A DNA stretch of 64,000 bases from positions 434,001-498,000 of the forward strand of contig JAIQDT010001136.1 in assembly GCA_021521415.1 (NCBI GenBank). Direction: 5' to 3'. Positions 1-10,909 of the stretch are shown piece after piece. The position numbers and the translations under genes were made by a program. The notes under the pieces were generated by a model that saw nothing but the letters and a program-made list of their open reading frames with translations, did not search any database and was not told the origin of the DNA. Source of the stretch: Bidens hawaiensis. Taxonomy: Eukaryota > Streptophyta > Magnoliopsida > Asterales > Asteraceae. Position 1 is the first letter of the stretch; every line of letters starts with the position of its first letter.

Positions 1-137
1 ATGTACTGCTTATACAAATTCGAATATCTCAGGGACTGGCAGTGGTTGCTTGATATGATTTGGTGATCTCATTGATATAAGAATGTTTGCTGAAAATGGG
101 GATACAATTTATATACGAATGCCAGCTTCGGAGCTAG
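1..137 (+). pseudogene. S-receptor-like kinase, end of PAN-domain exon with premature stop
   Basis: Reading from base 2 gives a cysteine-containing stretch ending in FGDLIDIRMFAENGD and IRMPASEL, the usual end of the PAN/apple domain just before the transmembrane exon in S-domain receptor kinases. TGA at 56-58 sits where the family normally has tryptophan, so the product would stop before the membrane helix. The exon ends after one base of a codon at 137, followed by a GTAAAT donor. Family assignment is secure; the exon start is outside the window. Confidence 0.8.
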
Positions 138-215
138 GTAAATTAAAACCTTATTTTTATATTCATCACTATCTTTATTACTATATATCTGTTAAATTGT
201 CAAATGAATATTATG

Positions 216-592
216 TGTAAAACGTAGCAACAATCGAAACTACGGAGGTTCAGTTGGTTCTCATAGGGTTGATTAGAGGATATAAGGCATGGTTACTTGG
301 CCGGTGACCAAGTTATCTATTTTTATCCATCTTTTTTCTAATTCAAATTAGTTATTTTTAAAAAAGATTTTCTTAGTTTAGAAGTTGATTATTTTTCTTT
401 GTACTATTTTATTTTTTCCTTTTATCCAAGTTTTGTATTTCCTGTATAAGGACTAGGTCTTTTGTTTCATTGTAATGCAATTTCATTGGTCAATTAATTA
501 AAAAATAAAAGAGTCGGTCGATCGTTTAGAGCAAACCCGTTTTTCGTGTTTGTATGTTTGGTTATTCGGTATTCACTTGTGATTGTTTAGCA
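216..592 (+). repeat. Tork element 5' LTR
   Basis: 377 bp, beginning TGTAAAACGTAGCAAC and ending GATTGTTTAGCA. It aligns along its length with 11693-12049, including the shared stretches CCAAGTTTTGTATTTCC, TATAAGGA and GTTTAGAGCAAAC, with many substitutions and indels. TATAAGGA is a plausible TATA region. The duplication TTATG precedes it. Confidence 0.85.
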
Positions 593-594
593 AG

Positions 595-606
595 TGGTAT
601 CAGAGC
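595..606 (+). other. Primer binding site, tRNA-iMet type (Tork element)
   Basis: TGGTATCAGAGC lies 2 bases after the end of the left LTR. This 12-mer is complementary to the 3' end of plant initiator methionine tRNA and marks the element as reading left to right. Confidence 0.9.
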
Positions 607-719
607 CAAATCACCGAAACATTCATTTGTATTAGTTCTTGATTGAAGTTTAACCCTCAAAAAGTTCATGGAGTCAATTGCTCTTGGACAATTGACTGAT
701 TGAATTTCGAAGAATTAAA

Positions 720-1479
720 TAGGTATATAGAAGAAACGAACCAACCCATTAGTCATGGTGGATTTCCAAACTAATGGTGGCATGAAGAAGTTGAACGAGT
801 CCAACTAAAATATGTAGTGTACTTGTATGGATTCGTATCTACAAGGTCAAGACTTGTGGGATGTTGTCAACAGAGACTACACAGTAGGACAAAGTTAAAT
901 CGGAGTGCAGGGAAATCTGTGGCATAGACTCGCAAACTTGGATTGGTGAAGCTGAGATTAAACAGATTATTATCCATGGCCTAAGGCAAGAATTTGGAGT
1001 TATGTGGCTGCGATTCAAGGGTGCCCTACTCGACCAACGTTGCTTGAGTATGGAAACCATTTTGCAGCTCAAGAGTCCCCAGCCAAAGTGATGGTCAAGG
1101 CTGTGATTTTGAGTTGGTAAAGAAAGAAGATTTGACGATGTTTGCTGATAAGGAGGAAGGGAAAGTTTCCATCAAACAATAACTTTGAGGGGCGAATTTA
1201 TCGATACAAGAAGATTGATTACTAGAGAAACCACCAAGAACGAGGAACTGAGTAGCATGAAGAAACGTAACCAAGGTAAGAAATTCTTGTTCAATTGTTA
1301 CAAATGTGACCTTCGTGGTTACATGGCCAAAAACTACCAGACTAAGAGAACCGAAGAAGGTAATATGGCTGCTACTCAATAGGAAAACCCCTGGGACGCC
1401 GAGGCTTACTATGTCAAGGAAGAACCGGTCCTTGCCTTGTTGGCATAGACTAAAACAAAAGAAAATGGGATGGGTATTG
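720..1479 (+). pseudogene. Degenerate Tork gag with damaged zinc knuckle
   Basis: Broken frames contain Copia gag-like stretches such as MDSYLQGQDLWDVVN near 825-875. A damaged CCHC knuckle lies at about 1290-1335, reading FNCYKCDLRGYMAKN, where the histidine and last cysteine positions are both tyrosine-like replacements. It is followed by the acidic linker ENPWDAEAYYVKEEP that normally precedes the protease. The sequence breaks off at 1479, where the LTR of the nested inverted element starts. No product could be made. Confidence 0.65.
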
Positions 1480-1860
1480 TGTAGGTCCCTAAAGAGTGGA
1501 TCAAACAACGTTCTTGAATCAATCTCACTCGTGAGTTAGCGGAAATCACTCACAAGATAACTGAGATCTTGGATCTTGTTGTGTTTGGATTATTACCAGA
1601 AATGGAAAGAAAGAGATAGTGGCTAAGAGAGTTGGTAGAAAGTAGGATAAGGTTTTGCAAAAGATTGTTTGCATGGACATGCCTTCTGCTATTTATAGTA
1701 GAAGACATCCCATGCTTCTTTCCATTAATTAGCCCAATGGGCTTTCTTTACATAGGGCCAAGCCCAAATATAACAACATGATACATGAAAGCAAAACAAA
1801 ATACAACCATTAACAAGACTAAATAATACAAAAGACTAAACGTAAAGCTAAGTCCCTATA
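1480..1860 (-). repeat. 3' LTR of the inverted SIRE-like element
   Basis: On the - strand it starts TATAGGGACTTAG (TG changed to TA), shares TTTAGTCTTTTGTATT, a CCCATTGGGC segment, TATAAATAG and GTGATTTCCGCTA with the LTR at 42059-42460, and ends TTTAGGGACCTACA. A purine tract (AGAGAGAGAT on the - strand) precedes it. About 381 bp. Confidence 0.7.
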
Positions 1861-1913
1861 ATCTCTCTCTAGTCTTTAGTAATATTTTCTTCAGCTTTCG
1901 TCTTCAGTCGATC

Positions 1914-4900
1914 TCATATCGGGGAGTCATAGTCGAATAGTTTATTGTCAACTACATAACGAACGAAGTTGTTAAACTTCTCAAGTATCTTATCTATGTT
2001 ATCTCTTCTAACATCTTCAACTGTGGCCAAAGAATAATTGTACAACTTCATCAAATCCTCCTTGCCGAGACCCGCTAGCTCATGCTCATCAAAGAAGCGG
2101 AGCGAATGCATAGTCTCGTAGTGAATGATGATTTCCCCGGTGCTGTTGTCAAATTCCTAGAAAATGAAGTCATAAAGCATGTTGGGCGTAAAAGGTTCTC
2201 CATGGTAGATTTCCCGCCTGTCTTTAGGCATCTTGTATCTCCATGCCTTTCTTCTCTTGCCAGTCACTGGATCGACTTTAGTTGGGTGCAAGTATGATCT
2301 TTCCTTACTGAGCTTGAAATTTGGGTAGTCATTCTTCCATTCCCTGTTCCGAAACCGCTTAAACAAACCCTCCAATTTCTTCTCATAAGCTCCCTTACCC
2401 AAGATTCTTCTAAACTAATTCATGTCAAGTTGAGACAATGAATGCATCTCCGAGTAGTGCATGTAGGTAAGGTCTCCATTTGCACGTGTGATATCCCATG
2501 TTTTTCTGTCAGCGCGCTATTTCAATAGAGAATGGAGAGTCATCATGGTACGGGTAGTTTCGGCATCTGACACGGCCATTTTTACTGACACAATGCCACT
2601 TTTTCTTCTTCGGTTTGGCACTCCAGAAGTATCAGCAGTAGGAAGAGCGACAACTGCAGCAGTCTAATGATACGGATTTCTGACTTCACGAGCTGGTGTA
2701 TCCGGAGCAGGCGAGTAGTTGATGCCGTCATCAAAATCCAAGTCAGATATCTTCTCCTTCACCAGTGTGTGAGTCCCTGCACATTCATAAAAATTAAAAA
2801 TAGAGCGGAAGTCATCATCCAAACCAGTATATCAATCCCTTGTTTTCTTTGCAACATCCTCAGCAGATGGATTATAGCTTGGCATGTTATCGTGTGGAGC
2901 AGTTTGTTCACCTGATCCACCTCCACCACCGACACCAGCACCTTCATTACCACCACCATTATTTCCACCATTATTATCATTCGATTTGTCATCATCATCA
3001 TTTGAATCATCATAACTGTCCCTTGATTCATCTTTTTCTTCATCCTCCTCCTCCTCATCATCTTCATCACTTTCCTCCTCTTCATGAACAATGGTTTCTC
3101 CAACAGCCGAAGTAACCACATGAACATCTCCTATACCACCAACATTAGCACCAACAATCGTGCCAACCACCAAGGTATCATCACCAGACACACCAACACC
3201 AGCTCCAACACCACTACCACCAGCTCCAACAGCACCAACCCCACTAGCCCCAACATCAGGATCAACCATGACAAGTTGTTTCCTATTCGTCTTTCCTCCT
3301 TCTTCATCCGAATCCTCCCAACTACCAAACACTTTCTTGATACGCCTCTTCATTAACATCCTGATCTATGATACTCATTATTTCTAAGGCGGTCAAGTAT
3401 TTACCAACTAGGTCTTCATTGATCTTGATATGAGCCTCGTTCAGATGGACATGTTCTTCAATTTTGGCTTTCAACCTGTCAATCTATAACCTGAGTTCAA
3501 CATTTTCTACAATGAGAGTTCCAACATTTCTTGAGGAGCCTTGGTCGTTTTCAAGAAACACAACCCTTTCTTCCATTCTCTTAATCTCTGCCCTTAAATG
3601 GTCAACTTTTGATCTGAATTCGCATCTCAAGCTTGCTTCCATGTGAGAGGAGGACGACATGTCATTCTCAAGAAAGGAAACTCTTGACTCCAGTCTAAGC
3701 ACTTGATCATGACGTTCAGTTAGATTCAGCGATTGATTGTTCGAAGAAGTATGCTGACCGTCAACCCATTTATGGAGAACCTCAATCCTCCTTTGTTGAT
3801 TGGAAATGAGAGCTCTGCTAACATCCCTTTCTTTCTCCATATTCTCCATTCTATCAACCAACAAGCCCTTCTCTTTCTTCGACTCAACCTACTTCTCCTT
3901 CTGCTTTTTCACGAACTCAAGCATCACCTTTTTCCGATCAGCCCATTTGGCATTGGATTCTTCTATAGAAAGGATTCTATCAACGATCATTGTACACTGG
4001 AGGCTTTTTATACTTGCCACTCGACAGAGCCTTTGGAGTAAAGATTTGGGTTGAGGGTGGGGTGAAGGATGGAGTAGGCTGGGTTGTGGTTTGGATAGGC
4101 ATGGTAATGGTTTGGATAAGAAAGGCAGCGGTTACGCTTAAAGGTAGGGTTGGGGTTTTAGGTTCGGTTGTTGTGGGGATGGATGTGGTTGTAGTAATGG
4201 TAAGTAATAGGGTAGATGGTGAGAAAGTGAACGTGGATATCCAAATGGATGAGGCTTTAAGTGGTGAGGTGAAGGCTTGTGACCTAAATGGGGAGGCTAA
4301 AGGTGAGGTTAGTTGTTGTAGGGTTTTGGGTTGGTCTAGTGAGGATACGGGTAAGTCTAATCTGGTAAGGATGATCCTTGGATAGGTGTGGTTTGTTGTG
4401 TGGGGGAGAGTTCAGGACTGGTCACGGGTGAGTCATGGAGTTTTTGAGGTGGTGTTTGGTTTTGGATTTAGGTCGGGGAACTTGAGCTTGTTTGCCTTTC
4501 ATGGCGGCTAAGTGACGGGAAAAGGTGGTGGGTGAGGCAGTGTAAGGGTCAAGTTGGGTGGTTTGTGGAGGTGGGGTGGAGGATTCTGTTCCACTGGCCG
4601 TGGAAAGTTTGATCACCAAGGAAGTGGAGTTCTTGGAGTCTCTAATCTTCCTAAATCATTTAAGCGGCTGCTCAGGCTCATCCTTTTGTTCTTCTTGTTG
4701 GGAAGAACCACCAGCAGAAGGCTTGCCAACAACCTTCCTATTCTATCCTTTTTTCTTCTTTTCAACCTTCTCAACCTCAACCTCAGGTTTAGGCTAGTCA
4801 CCTCATCATCAGATTATTCCACAACCTACTCTTCCTCACTCCGTTCGTCATCACTTGCATCATCATCACCTGACTCTTCACCCGCACGTTCGGTTTTAGC

Positions 4901-5660
4901 AAATAAACCAAAGTTCTTTCCAGAAACCTCACCTTTGTAACGATATCCTCGGCTTGGAGTACTCGACATAGCTTCAAACGCCGTCTGCTTCACCATCTTT
5001 GCATAATGAGGCTCCAAAGAGGCAATTCATGACCCTTAGCATCATAATCAATCTTTTATACTAGCCGCGGTACCTTAGGTATCATCTAGCAAAAGCTGTA
5101 TAAACCTTGGATACATCATCGATGCACTGTTAGTAGTTGCATTGGCGTGCATGCACAAGAAGATCAGTCTTGAGTAGTTGAATTGAATTTTGTTGGTCAA
5201 GAAAGCCATAACACCAACCTAGTCTGCTCTCAATCTATCAAACCCGCCTCTTAATTCAGACAAGCAATTGACGACAATGTGAAACAAGTATTTCCAATAT
5301 GGTGGCAGATTCTTCTTCTCCATGGACTTCCACTTGGTATCGTACCCAATCTCAGTGACAAACTCTTCTAACTCCTCCTTGTTCATTCTCTTGAAGAAAT
5401 GATTAGCAGCATCTTTAATTCAGGAGAGCTGTTCTAATATCTCCCTTAGTGATCTTCAATTTCTTCCCAGCTACCTCAGATGTAATGGAATTAGAATCCT
5501 TGGTAGCTTTAGCGTTTGACCAAAACTCCTCAATCCAGCAAGCATAAATTTTTGGATTGGTAGAGATAGCATACATCAAAGGAGACTCCCTACATCCCTT
5601 TATTATTGAGGTGAACACCCTATGCTTTTTCTTCTTTAGAAGATCAAGAGGACAATACAT
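1914..5660 (-). pseudogene. Degenerate extra ORF (post-pol) of SIRE-like element
   Basis: A chain of - strand frames spans the region between the 5' exon and the LTR. The N-terminal part (5660-5415) reads a basic start and then KIYACWIEEFWSNA. Near 5200-5093 another frame reads TNKIQFNYSRLIF and MMYPRFIQ, resembling the segment with MYPRFLQM in the 962-codon ORF at 52826. The middle is Asp/Glu/Ser-rich and Gly/Val-rich (about 3359-2832), with a coiled-coil stretch (3864-3484). The C-terminal parts (2402-2157, 2111-1914) are basic and then helical. Many frameshifts and stops occur. It is the same protein family and the same position as the intact ORF at 52826, but no enzymatic motif is recognised and its function is unknown. 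Confidence 0.65.
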
Positions 5661-5704
5661 GTTGTGTTGTTACAAAAACATAATCAAAGAAACTATTAGT
5701 ACTG

Positions 5705-6120
5705 ATTTTAAAAGAAAACAAGAAAATATAAACAAAAGTTGAAAACAGAAAAAATAAAAATAAAGCAGAATGCAAAATTTTAAAATATGATATTTCAGAA
5801 AATTTTGCTAAGTTAAGACGAATAGCATCGCATGAAAGAATTTGGATCGCATCTCATAAGTAAATTCCAATCACACCGCATGGTTTTCAATCGAATCGCA
5901 TGGTAGTTTCAATCGCATCGAATGAAAGTGCAATGCGATTTGAATGATTATGCGATCTGATTAGAATTTTTGGGCTATCCAATTCAAATTATGAATGCGA
6001 TCGATTCAAATTCTTTCAGGAAATCCGATTAGAATTTCTTCCAGCAGTCCTATTAGAATTTCTAATGCGATCCAATTCAAATTATGAATGTGATTCGATT
6101 CAAATCAAGTTTTTCCATAA
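5705..6120 (-). repeat. Intronic short-repeat cluster (GCGATT/AATCGC type) upstream of extra ORF
   Basis: From about 5810 to 6120 the words CGCAT, ATCGCAT, GCGATT and ATTCAAAT recur many times in both orientations. The cluster sits between the splice donor at 6444 and the extra ORF start at 5660, so it is in the predicted intron. The young element has a different repeated word in the equivalent place (52500-52780). The - strand acceptor is not certain; a pyrimidine-rich AAAATCAG at about 5702 is one candidate. Confidence 0.55.
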
Positions 6121-6444
6121 TTCAATTCCAAGTAGATCTGGGTTCGCCTATATGCGAATCGTGCTTTTGTGCAACTTTTATGAACAAACATCAATACATG
6201 GATGATTAATAGGACTTGAAATAGCCTGAAAGTACCTAAAAATCTAAAAACTTGACAAATATACATAAAAACCTAATTAAATTAGCATACATGTTCTTAA
6301 AGATGTCGACAACAACAATCCATGTCCAGATGTAATAACAACACAACAATGGATGATCCTATTTGTCCCAACAAAGTTCGGCGGTGAACCGATACCAAGA
6401 ACAAGTGAAAAACCATCAATTCATTCATAAACCAATGTTATACC

Positions 6445-6650
6445 TTGGGTGATGGATCCATTTGGATGATATAATCAAGTGTGAATCAAAGAGGAACAAG
6501 CAGATTTGTTTGTTAAAGATGTTTGAAGGCGGTTTGGGGTTTCTAGGAAGAGAGTTGAGAGGATTGGGTAAAGTAAAATGGATAAAATGAAGGAGAAAAT
6601 AGGTTGACCCCATATATAGGGTTAGCTTATCTCGCAATAGGGTCAAATCC
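6445..6650 (-). promoter_or_regulatory. Internal TATA motif and 5' exon of the extra ORF (inverted SIRE-like copy)
   Basis: On the - strand, CCTATATATG at 6620-6611 is followed by a pyrimidine-rich leader. An ATG at 6462-6460 opens the six codons MDPSPK and ends exactly at an AAG/GTATAAC donor at 6445/6444. The same arrangement, with the same GTATAAC donor and a similar Pro-rich start, is seen at 63541-63706. I infer a promoter and first coding exon of the extra ORF; no transcript evidence is available. Confidence 0.5.
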
Positions 6651-8000
6651 TCACGGGCTTTTAAAACATTTTACATTCTCAACCCCCGAACTTTGAAAAT
6701 ATTTATCGATTTAAACCCGAAAATTATTAATACCCCAAACCCAAACACTCAAATATATACATGATATTTTTTTGTTAGTCTATACATTTGACAACATTTT
6801 CAAGAGGATCTTAACGTAAAGCCACAAAAATTTAGGATAAAGTTTAGATAAAACTTAAAGTAAAAATAAAAGAAAAATTAAAATATTAAAAATAAAATTA
6901 AAAGTAAAATTAAACAACTTAAAATAAGAATTTAAGCCAAAACATAAATAAAACGAAACAAAAATAAATTAAAGGTATAAAGATGAAATTAATATTATAT
7001 ACTTAATTATATTTACAAAACATTTTGATATTTTTGCGGTAAAAATCACACATGGAGTCACATTGTACGCTAATGTCCTAGATCTTCTATTTCAATATTA
7101 TTGTGCCAAGAACGTATAGTCGATTGTAGATATATTTTGTCCATTTTATACTTAAAAAGTATTTTAATGTCAAAGTGATATATTAAGGTATGTCTTAAGC
7201 ACAACACTTAAGTGGTCCCCATTTAATCCGACAAGTTACTGACTCCATCATACATCGGGCTTAGTACCTCGGGCTTAGTTTGTTTTCACCAGATTACCCC
7301 GAATTGACTCAGAGTCCCTAATGATTGATCAAACATTTTAAGCATATTTAAACTTTTACAAACATTTAACGGGTGAACCATGGACTTACTTGCCATGCAA
7401 TTTGGACTTGCATGCCTTCATTTGATGTGTTTAGAACTTACTTACTGACCCACCTCAAGTGGTTCTAATATACCCCTCTTGTTTGTTAATTATCAACATT
7501 GTGTTGATATTAAAACATTTAAGCACTTTTTAGTTCATTCCTGCCGTATCTTTTGAATATTCAATTTTGATAACAAGCAAAAAATAATTTTATGGTGACC
7601 CATCACTAATGGGCTCGTGTATGACTGGCTAATTACATTTCTACCTTCATTGATATGACTTTTAGTGGATTCATACAACCACTTCTAAAACGTATAACCA
7701 CTAACATAGGAGGATATTTTAGTTTATATCACTCTCACATTTACTCATTTGCCAAGCCTATCTATACATCAAACAATGATTTTATTGGTTTTTGATCTAC
7801 TATTTTCATGTGCTAGGATCATTAAGGGCAATTTCTTATCATTTTCCCAAGGTTAGATCAATTTCTCAATTGTGTTTTTGGGAATAATTTTAAAATATCC
7901 GACTCCCTCTATGCAGGAGCTCCCTCTAAGTAGAAAAGCATTCTTTATGAAACATTTTCTTATTTTCTTAAAAGAAGATAAATTCTTTTTGGTGAGTCAA
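6651..8000 (-). other. Pol-to-extra-ORF spacer of the inverted SIRE-like copy
   Basis: About 1.35 kb without coding potential. Parts align on the opposite strand with 62010-63130, for example the stretches around 7200-7260 with 62880-62960 and 7020-7140 with 63050-63130. The section 6750-7020 is a nearly pure A/T homopurine-like run of AAAATTAAA repeats. Nothing else recognised. Confidence 0.6.
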
Positions 8001-8009
8001 GTGACTCAA

Positions 8010-8523
8010 TTTCTCCCTCTAAATTTGTGACATAATTGATTTGTTTTTTACAAATTTATATGTAAAAAGATAGATAAATTTAATCAAAACAGATCATGCC
8101 AAGCGAGTCTACAAAATATAGAAATCGAGCATGATTGATGGCTTTTGTTAAAGGTCTGCAAAGTTGAAATCGGTGTGGAACTTTTCAATATTGACAAATT
8201 TATGGTCAAAACAATCACGAATGAAGTGCATTCATATGTCAATATGCTTTGTCTTTGAGTGTTGGACTAGGCTTTTGACAATACAAATTGCTGCATCATT
8301 ATCTCACTTGATTGGGGTGTTAAAGAAATTCAAACCATAATCCAGCAGCTGATGCTGGATCCATATTACTTGAGAACAACCGGAGGCGATAAAGTATTCT
8401 ACTTCGGCTTTGGAGGTGGACACAGTGACTTACTTCTTGCACTGCCAAGAAATTAATCTATCACCAAGGAATTGACATCCTCCTGACATTGACTTTCTGT
8501 CTAATTGCATCCCCGATAATCAC
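8010..8523 (-). pseudogene. RNase H 3' end of the inverted SIRE-like copy
   Basis: The - strand matches the end of the RNase H domain at 61590-62022, including the segment around SWQCKK, the helix with AAS and the LDYGLNFFNT-like stretch. Stops and substitutions are present. Homology ends abruptly near 8523 at the codons for the second RNase H aspartate, marking the truncation point. Confidence 0.7.
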
Positions 8524-9650
8524 GTATGAAGAGATCGAGTTATAGTGATTGTCGACAATTCTAAACACGAGATCATTCATACATGGTGATGTTCGGTTCC
8601 ACTCAGTTAAAAAGAAGAGTTAGTACTCAATAGTGTGTACCAGATCTCCGTAATGAAGAAAAATTTTGCTATTTGTACCACAGATCATAGCTACAGGTAG
8701 CTATGTGAATTCGGCCAGGATTTTTTATAAGTTCGAAACAAGTTCAGAAGTTTTGGTTCTAGGGAACTGGTCCAAGTCCATTTACGTGTTATCTGTGCAC
8801 ATGGCGTATGTTGAGAGGATGAGGTCCACTCAAAACATTGATCTATGGCATCATTGTTTGAGTCGTGTAGGGTATGATAAGTTCAAATTAATGATGAAGA
8901 AGAGTCTTGTAACTGGATTGCCAAATCTTGAAGTCTGAAAGGATGTTGCGTGTGCAGGATTTAGTTTGCTATAGCAAAGTAGTTACCATTCGAAGAAGAA
9001 TCGGTGCATCGGTCCACCCCTCGAAGCCGTTCACACCGATGTGTTCGGTCCCGTGAAACAAGCATCGGTAACGGGTAGGAAATACATGATTAAGTTTGTT
9101 GACTACTTTTCAAGGTACTTGTGAGTTGACTTAATGAAGGAGAAGTACAAATCTTTTAGTAAGTTTAAATAGTTTAAAGTTGAGGCCTAGAGGGAAACAA
9201 AGTTCATCTTGGAATGTCTTCATTCCGATAATGGTGGGGAATATACTTCAAGGGAGTTTAACGAGTACTTAAGGGAGTGAAAGATAAGGACACAACTCAT
9301 TTGTGCCAACACTTTGCAACATAATGGAGTGTAGAAAGAGAAGAACCTACACTTAACTGAGATGTTAGGAAGCATAATTCATAACAAAAATATACCTTGA
9401 AGATATTTAGCCGGATCGATGAAAACTGCGGCCTATATTAGTATCAGATTACTGCAACAAAATCTGAAATTAATCTCACTGTTAGAGAAATTGATTCAGG
9501 TAACACTAAAACTGAATTTTAGATACTTTAAAGTTTTTGGTTACTTATACTATATCTTTATTCCATGGGATCTAAGACATAAGTTGGAGAAAAAGGTTAT
9601 TCTATGTATATTTGTTGGGTATGCAACAAAAAAAAAACTACACCGGTGAT
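8524..9650 (+). pseudogene. Degenerate Tork protease C-end, pre-integrase and integrase
   Basis: Tork sequence resumes here after the nested element. The frame at 8666-8935 contains MRSTQNIDLWHHCLSRVGYD, the GAG-pre-integrase motif with its histidine pair. Further on, [17 protein letters not shown] and HSDNGGEYTSREFNEYL carry the first two catalytic Asp positions of the integrase core. The C-terminal part at 9419-9646 has FRYFKVFGYLYYIFIP and ILCIFVGYATKKK. Several stops interrupt it. The protease DSG region is absent, having been lost at the 1479/8524 junction. Confidence 0.75.
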
Positions 9651-9659
9651 GTAATCCCA

Positions 9660-10686
9660 CTACCTGGAAGTGTTATGTGCCGTGGAACATGATCTTTGAT
9701 GAAGCCTCATCATGGTGGTTTTCAAACGACGAACCCATACTTGATTCTCAAGTGCTAAAGGATGAAGTTGATAGAATAATCAACCTCACTGAAGGAATTT
9801 CGAATGGAGGTGGGGCAACTCCAAGTATAAGTAAATTGTGGAAAATAGGGTTAAATAATGGACTCCCGTTCGACTCCGAATTCAATCAAGAGGAACCCAC
9901 GGTTAGAGAATCTGATTGAATTAGAACCGGAAGACATTGAGGAAGAATATGGATATGAAAAATGGCATGTTGCCATAAAAGAAGAAATGAATGATTTGAT
10001 CTGAAATTAAACTTGGGAGCTCGTTTCTAAGTTAAAAGATATCAAATCAATGTCTTGTATATGGATATATAAGGTGAAGAATCATACCATCGGGTTAATA
10101 GATATATACAAAGCCAGTTTAGTAGCCTTGGGATTTTCGCAGCAATTTGGGCTCGATCATGAGGGTACCTTTTGCCCGGTAGCTAGCTAAGCTCAAAATA
10201 GTTTGTGTGTTATTAGCCATAGCCGCTTGCAAATGGGATGTGAGCAACGTGTTTTTGTATGGTGACATTGATCTTGTGATTTTCATGGACCAACCGAAGG
10301 GGTTTGAAAGCCCAAATCATCCATAGTACATAAGCAAACCCATGAAGGCCTTGTATGGTTTGGAGCAATAGCCGAGGGCATGGCTCGGTAAAATTGGTGA
10401 CTTTTTGGAACATAGATGTTCTAATCATCACGGATGACCTAGTCGAAAAAATAGAACATCTGAATTTAAATCTTTCTGTAAGATCTCACATGAAGGACCT
10501 TGAGAATTTAAAGCATTTCCAAGGTTTGGAGATAAAGTATGAGACCAACAGTAAGGTATTACATCAAAGCAAGTATCGTGTCGACTTTCTTAGTAAGTTC
10601 AGTATGTAGGGTTGCAAGCCGATCATAAATCCACCGGATGAGAACATGGAGTCACTAATTGATGGGGGAAAGGAGCTAGAGAATGT
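9660..10686 (+). pseudogene. Degenerate Tork reverse transcriptase
   Basis: Contains the pre-RT linker WNMIFDEASSWW at the start and AIKEEMNDLI at about 9976, then TWELVSK, SLVALGFSQQFGLD and a damaged catalytic box reading VLIITDDLVEKIEHL near 10418. It is followed by MKDLENLKHFQGLEIKYE and HQSKYRVDFLSKFSM, the usual thumb region. Stops occur every few dozen codons, and the palm region between about 10190 and 10400 is scrambled. A CACTA-like insertion begins right after it. Confidence 0.7.
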
Positions 10687-10909
10687 TACTACTAAAAAAT
10701 TGGCCTAACGCAATGTTTATTTTACAAAAACAGTTGCATTAGACCTAATACAACCTTTTTGTTGCATAATGCAACTATTTCTTTGAAATCCAACCTAATG
10801 CAACCTTTTGCAATGGTTGCATTTGAAAGAAATTGTTGCATTATGTAACAAAATAGTTGCATTAGGCATAATGCAATTGTTTTGAAAAATAAAGGTTGCG
10901 TTGGTCAAT
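10687..10909. mobile_element. Small CACTA-like non-autonomous element, one end damaged
   Basis: The left end reads TACTACTAAAAAATTGG, a one-base variant of a CACTA end. An inner inverted pair, ATTGGCCTAACGCAA on the left against TTGCGTTGGTCAAT on the right, closes the element. The interior has short repeats of GTTGCATTA and TAATGCAAC in both orientations, like CACTA subterminal repeats. The outer right end is missing or diverged and no 3-bp duplication is visible. It splits RT from RNase H of the Tork element. Confidence 0.5.

Larger units (their letters stand above)
1480..8523 (-). mobile_element. SIRE-like Copia element, inverted and 5'-truncated, nested in Tork element
   Basis: Read on the - strand from 8523, the order is: end of RNase H, a 1.4-kb non-coding spacer, a TATA motif and short 5' exon, an intron with repeats, a long degenerate extra ORF, and an LTR at 1860-1480. 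RNase H and spacer align with 61580-63130 on the + strand and the LTR with 42059-42460, so this is the same family as the element starting at 42059. Everything upstream of RNase H (5' LTR, gag, protease, integrase, RT) is deleted. No target duplication can be checked, because the left part is gone and part of the Tork protease region is missing too. Confidence 0.75.

Noticed and set aside
2890..3100. Independent microsatellite locus (CAC/CAT/CTC triplets)
   Set aside because: Explained by Asp/Glu/Asn-rich coding of the extra ORF on the - strand.
2840..3387. His/Pro/Thr-rich + strand frames
   Set aside because: Opposite the Asp/Glu/Ser-rich and Gly/Val-rich part of the degenerate extra ORF on the - strand.
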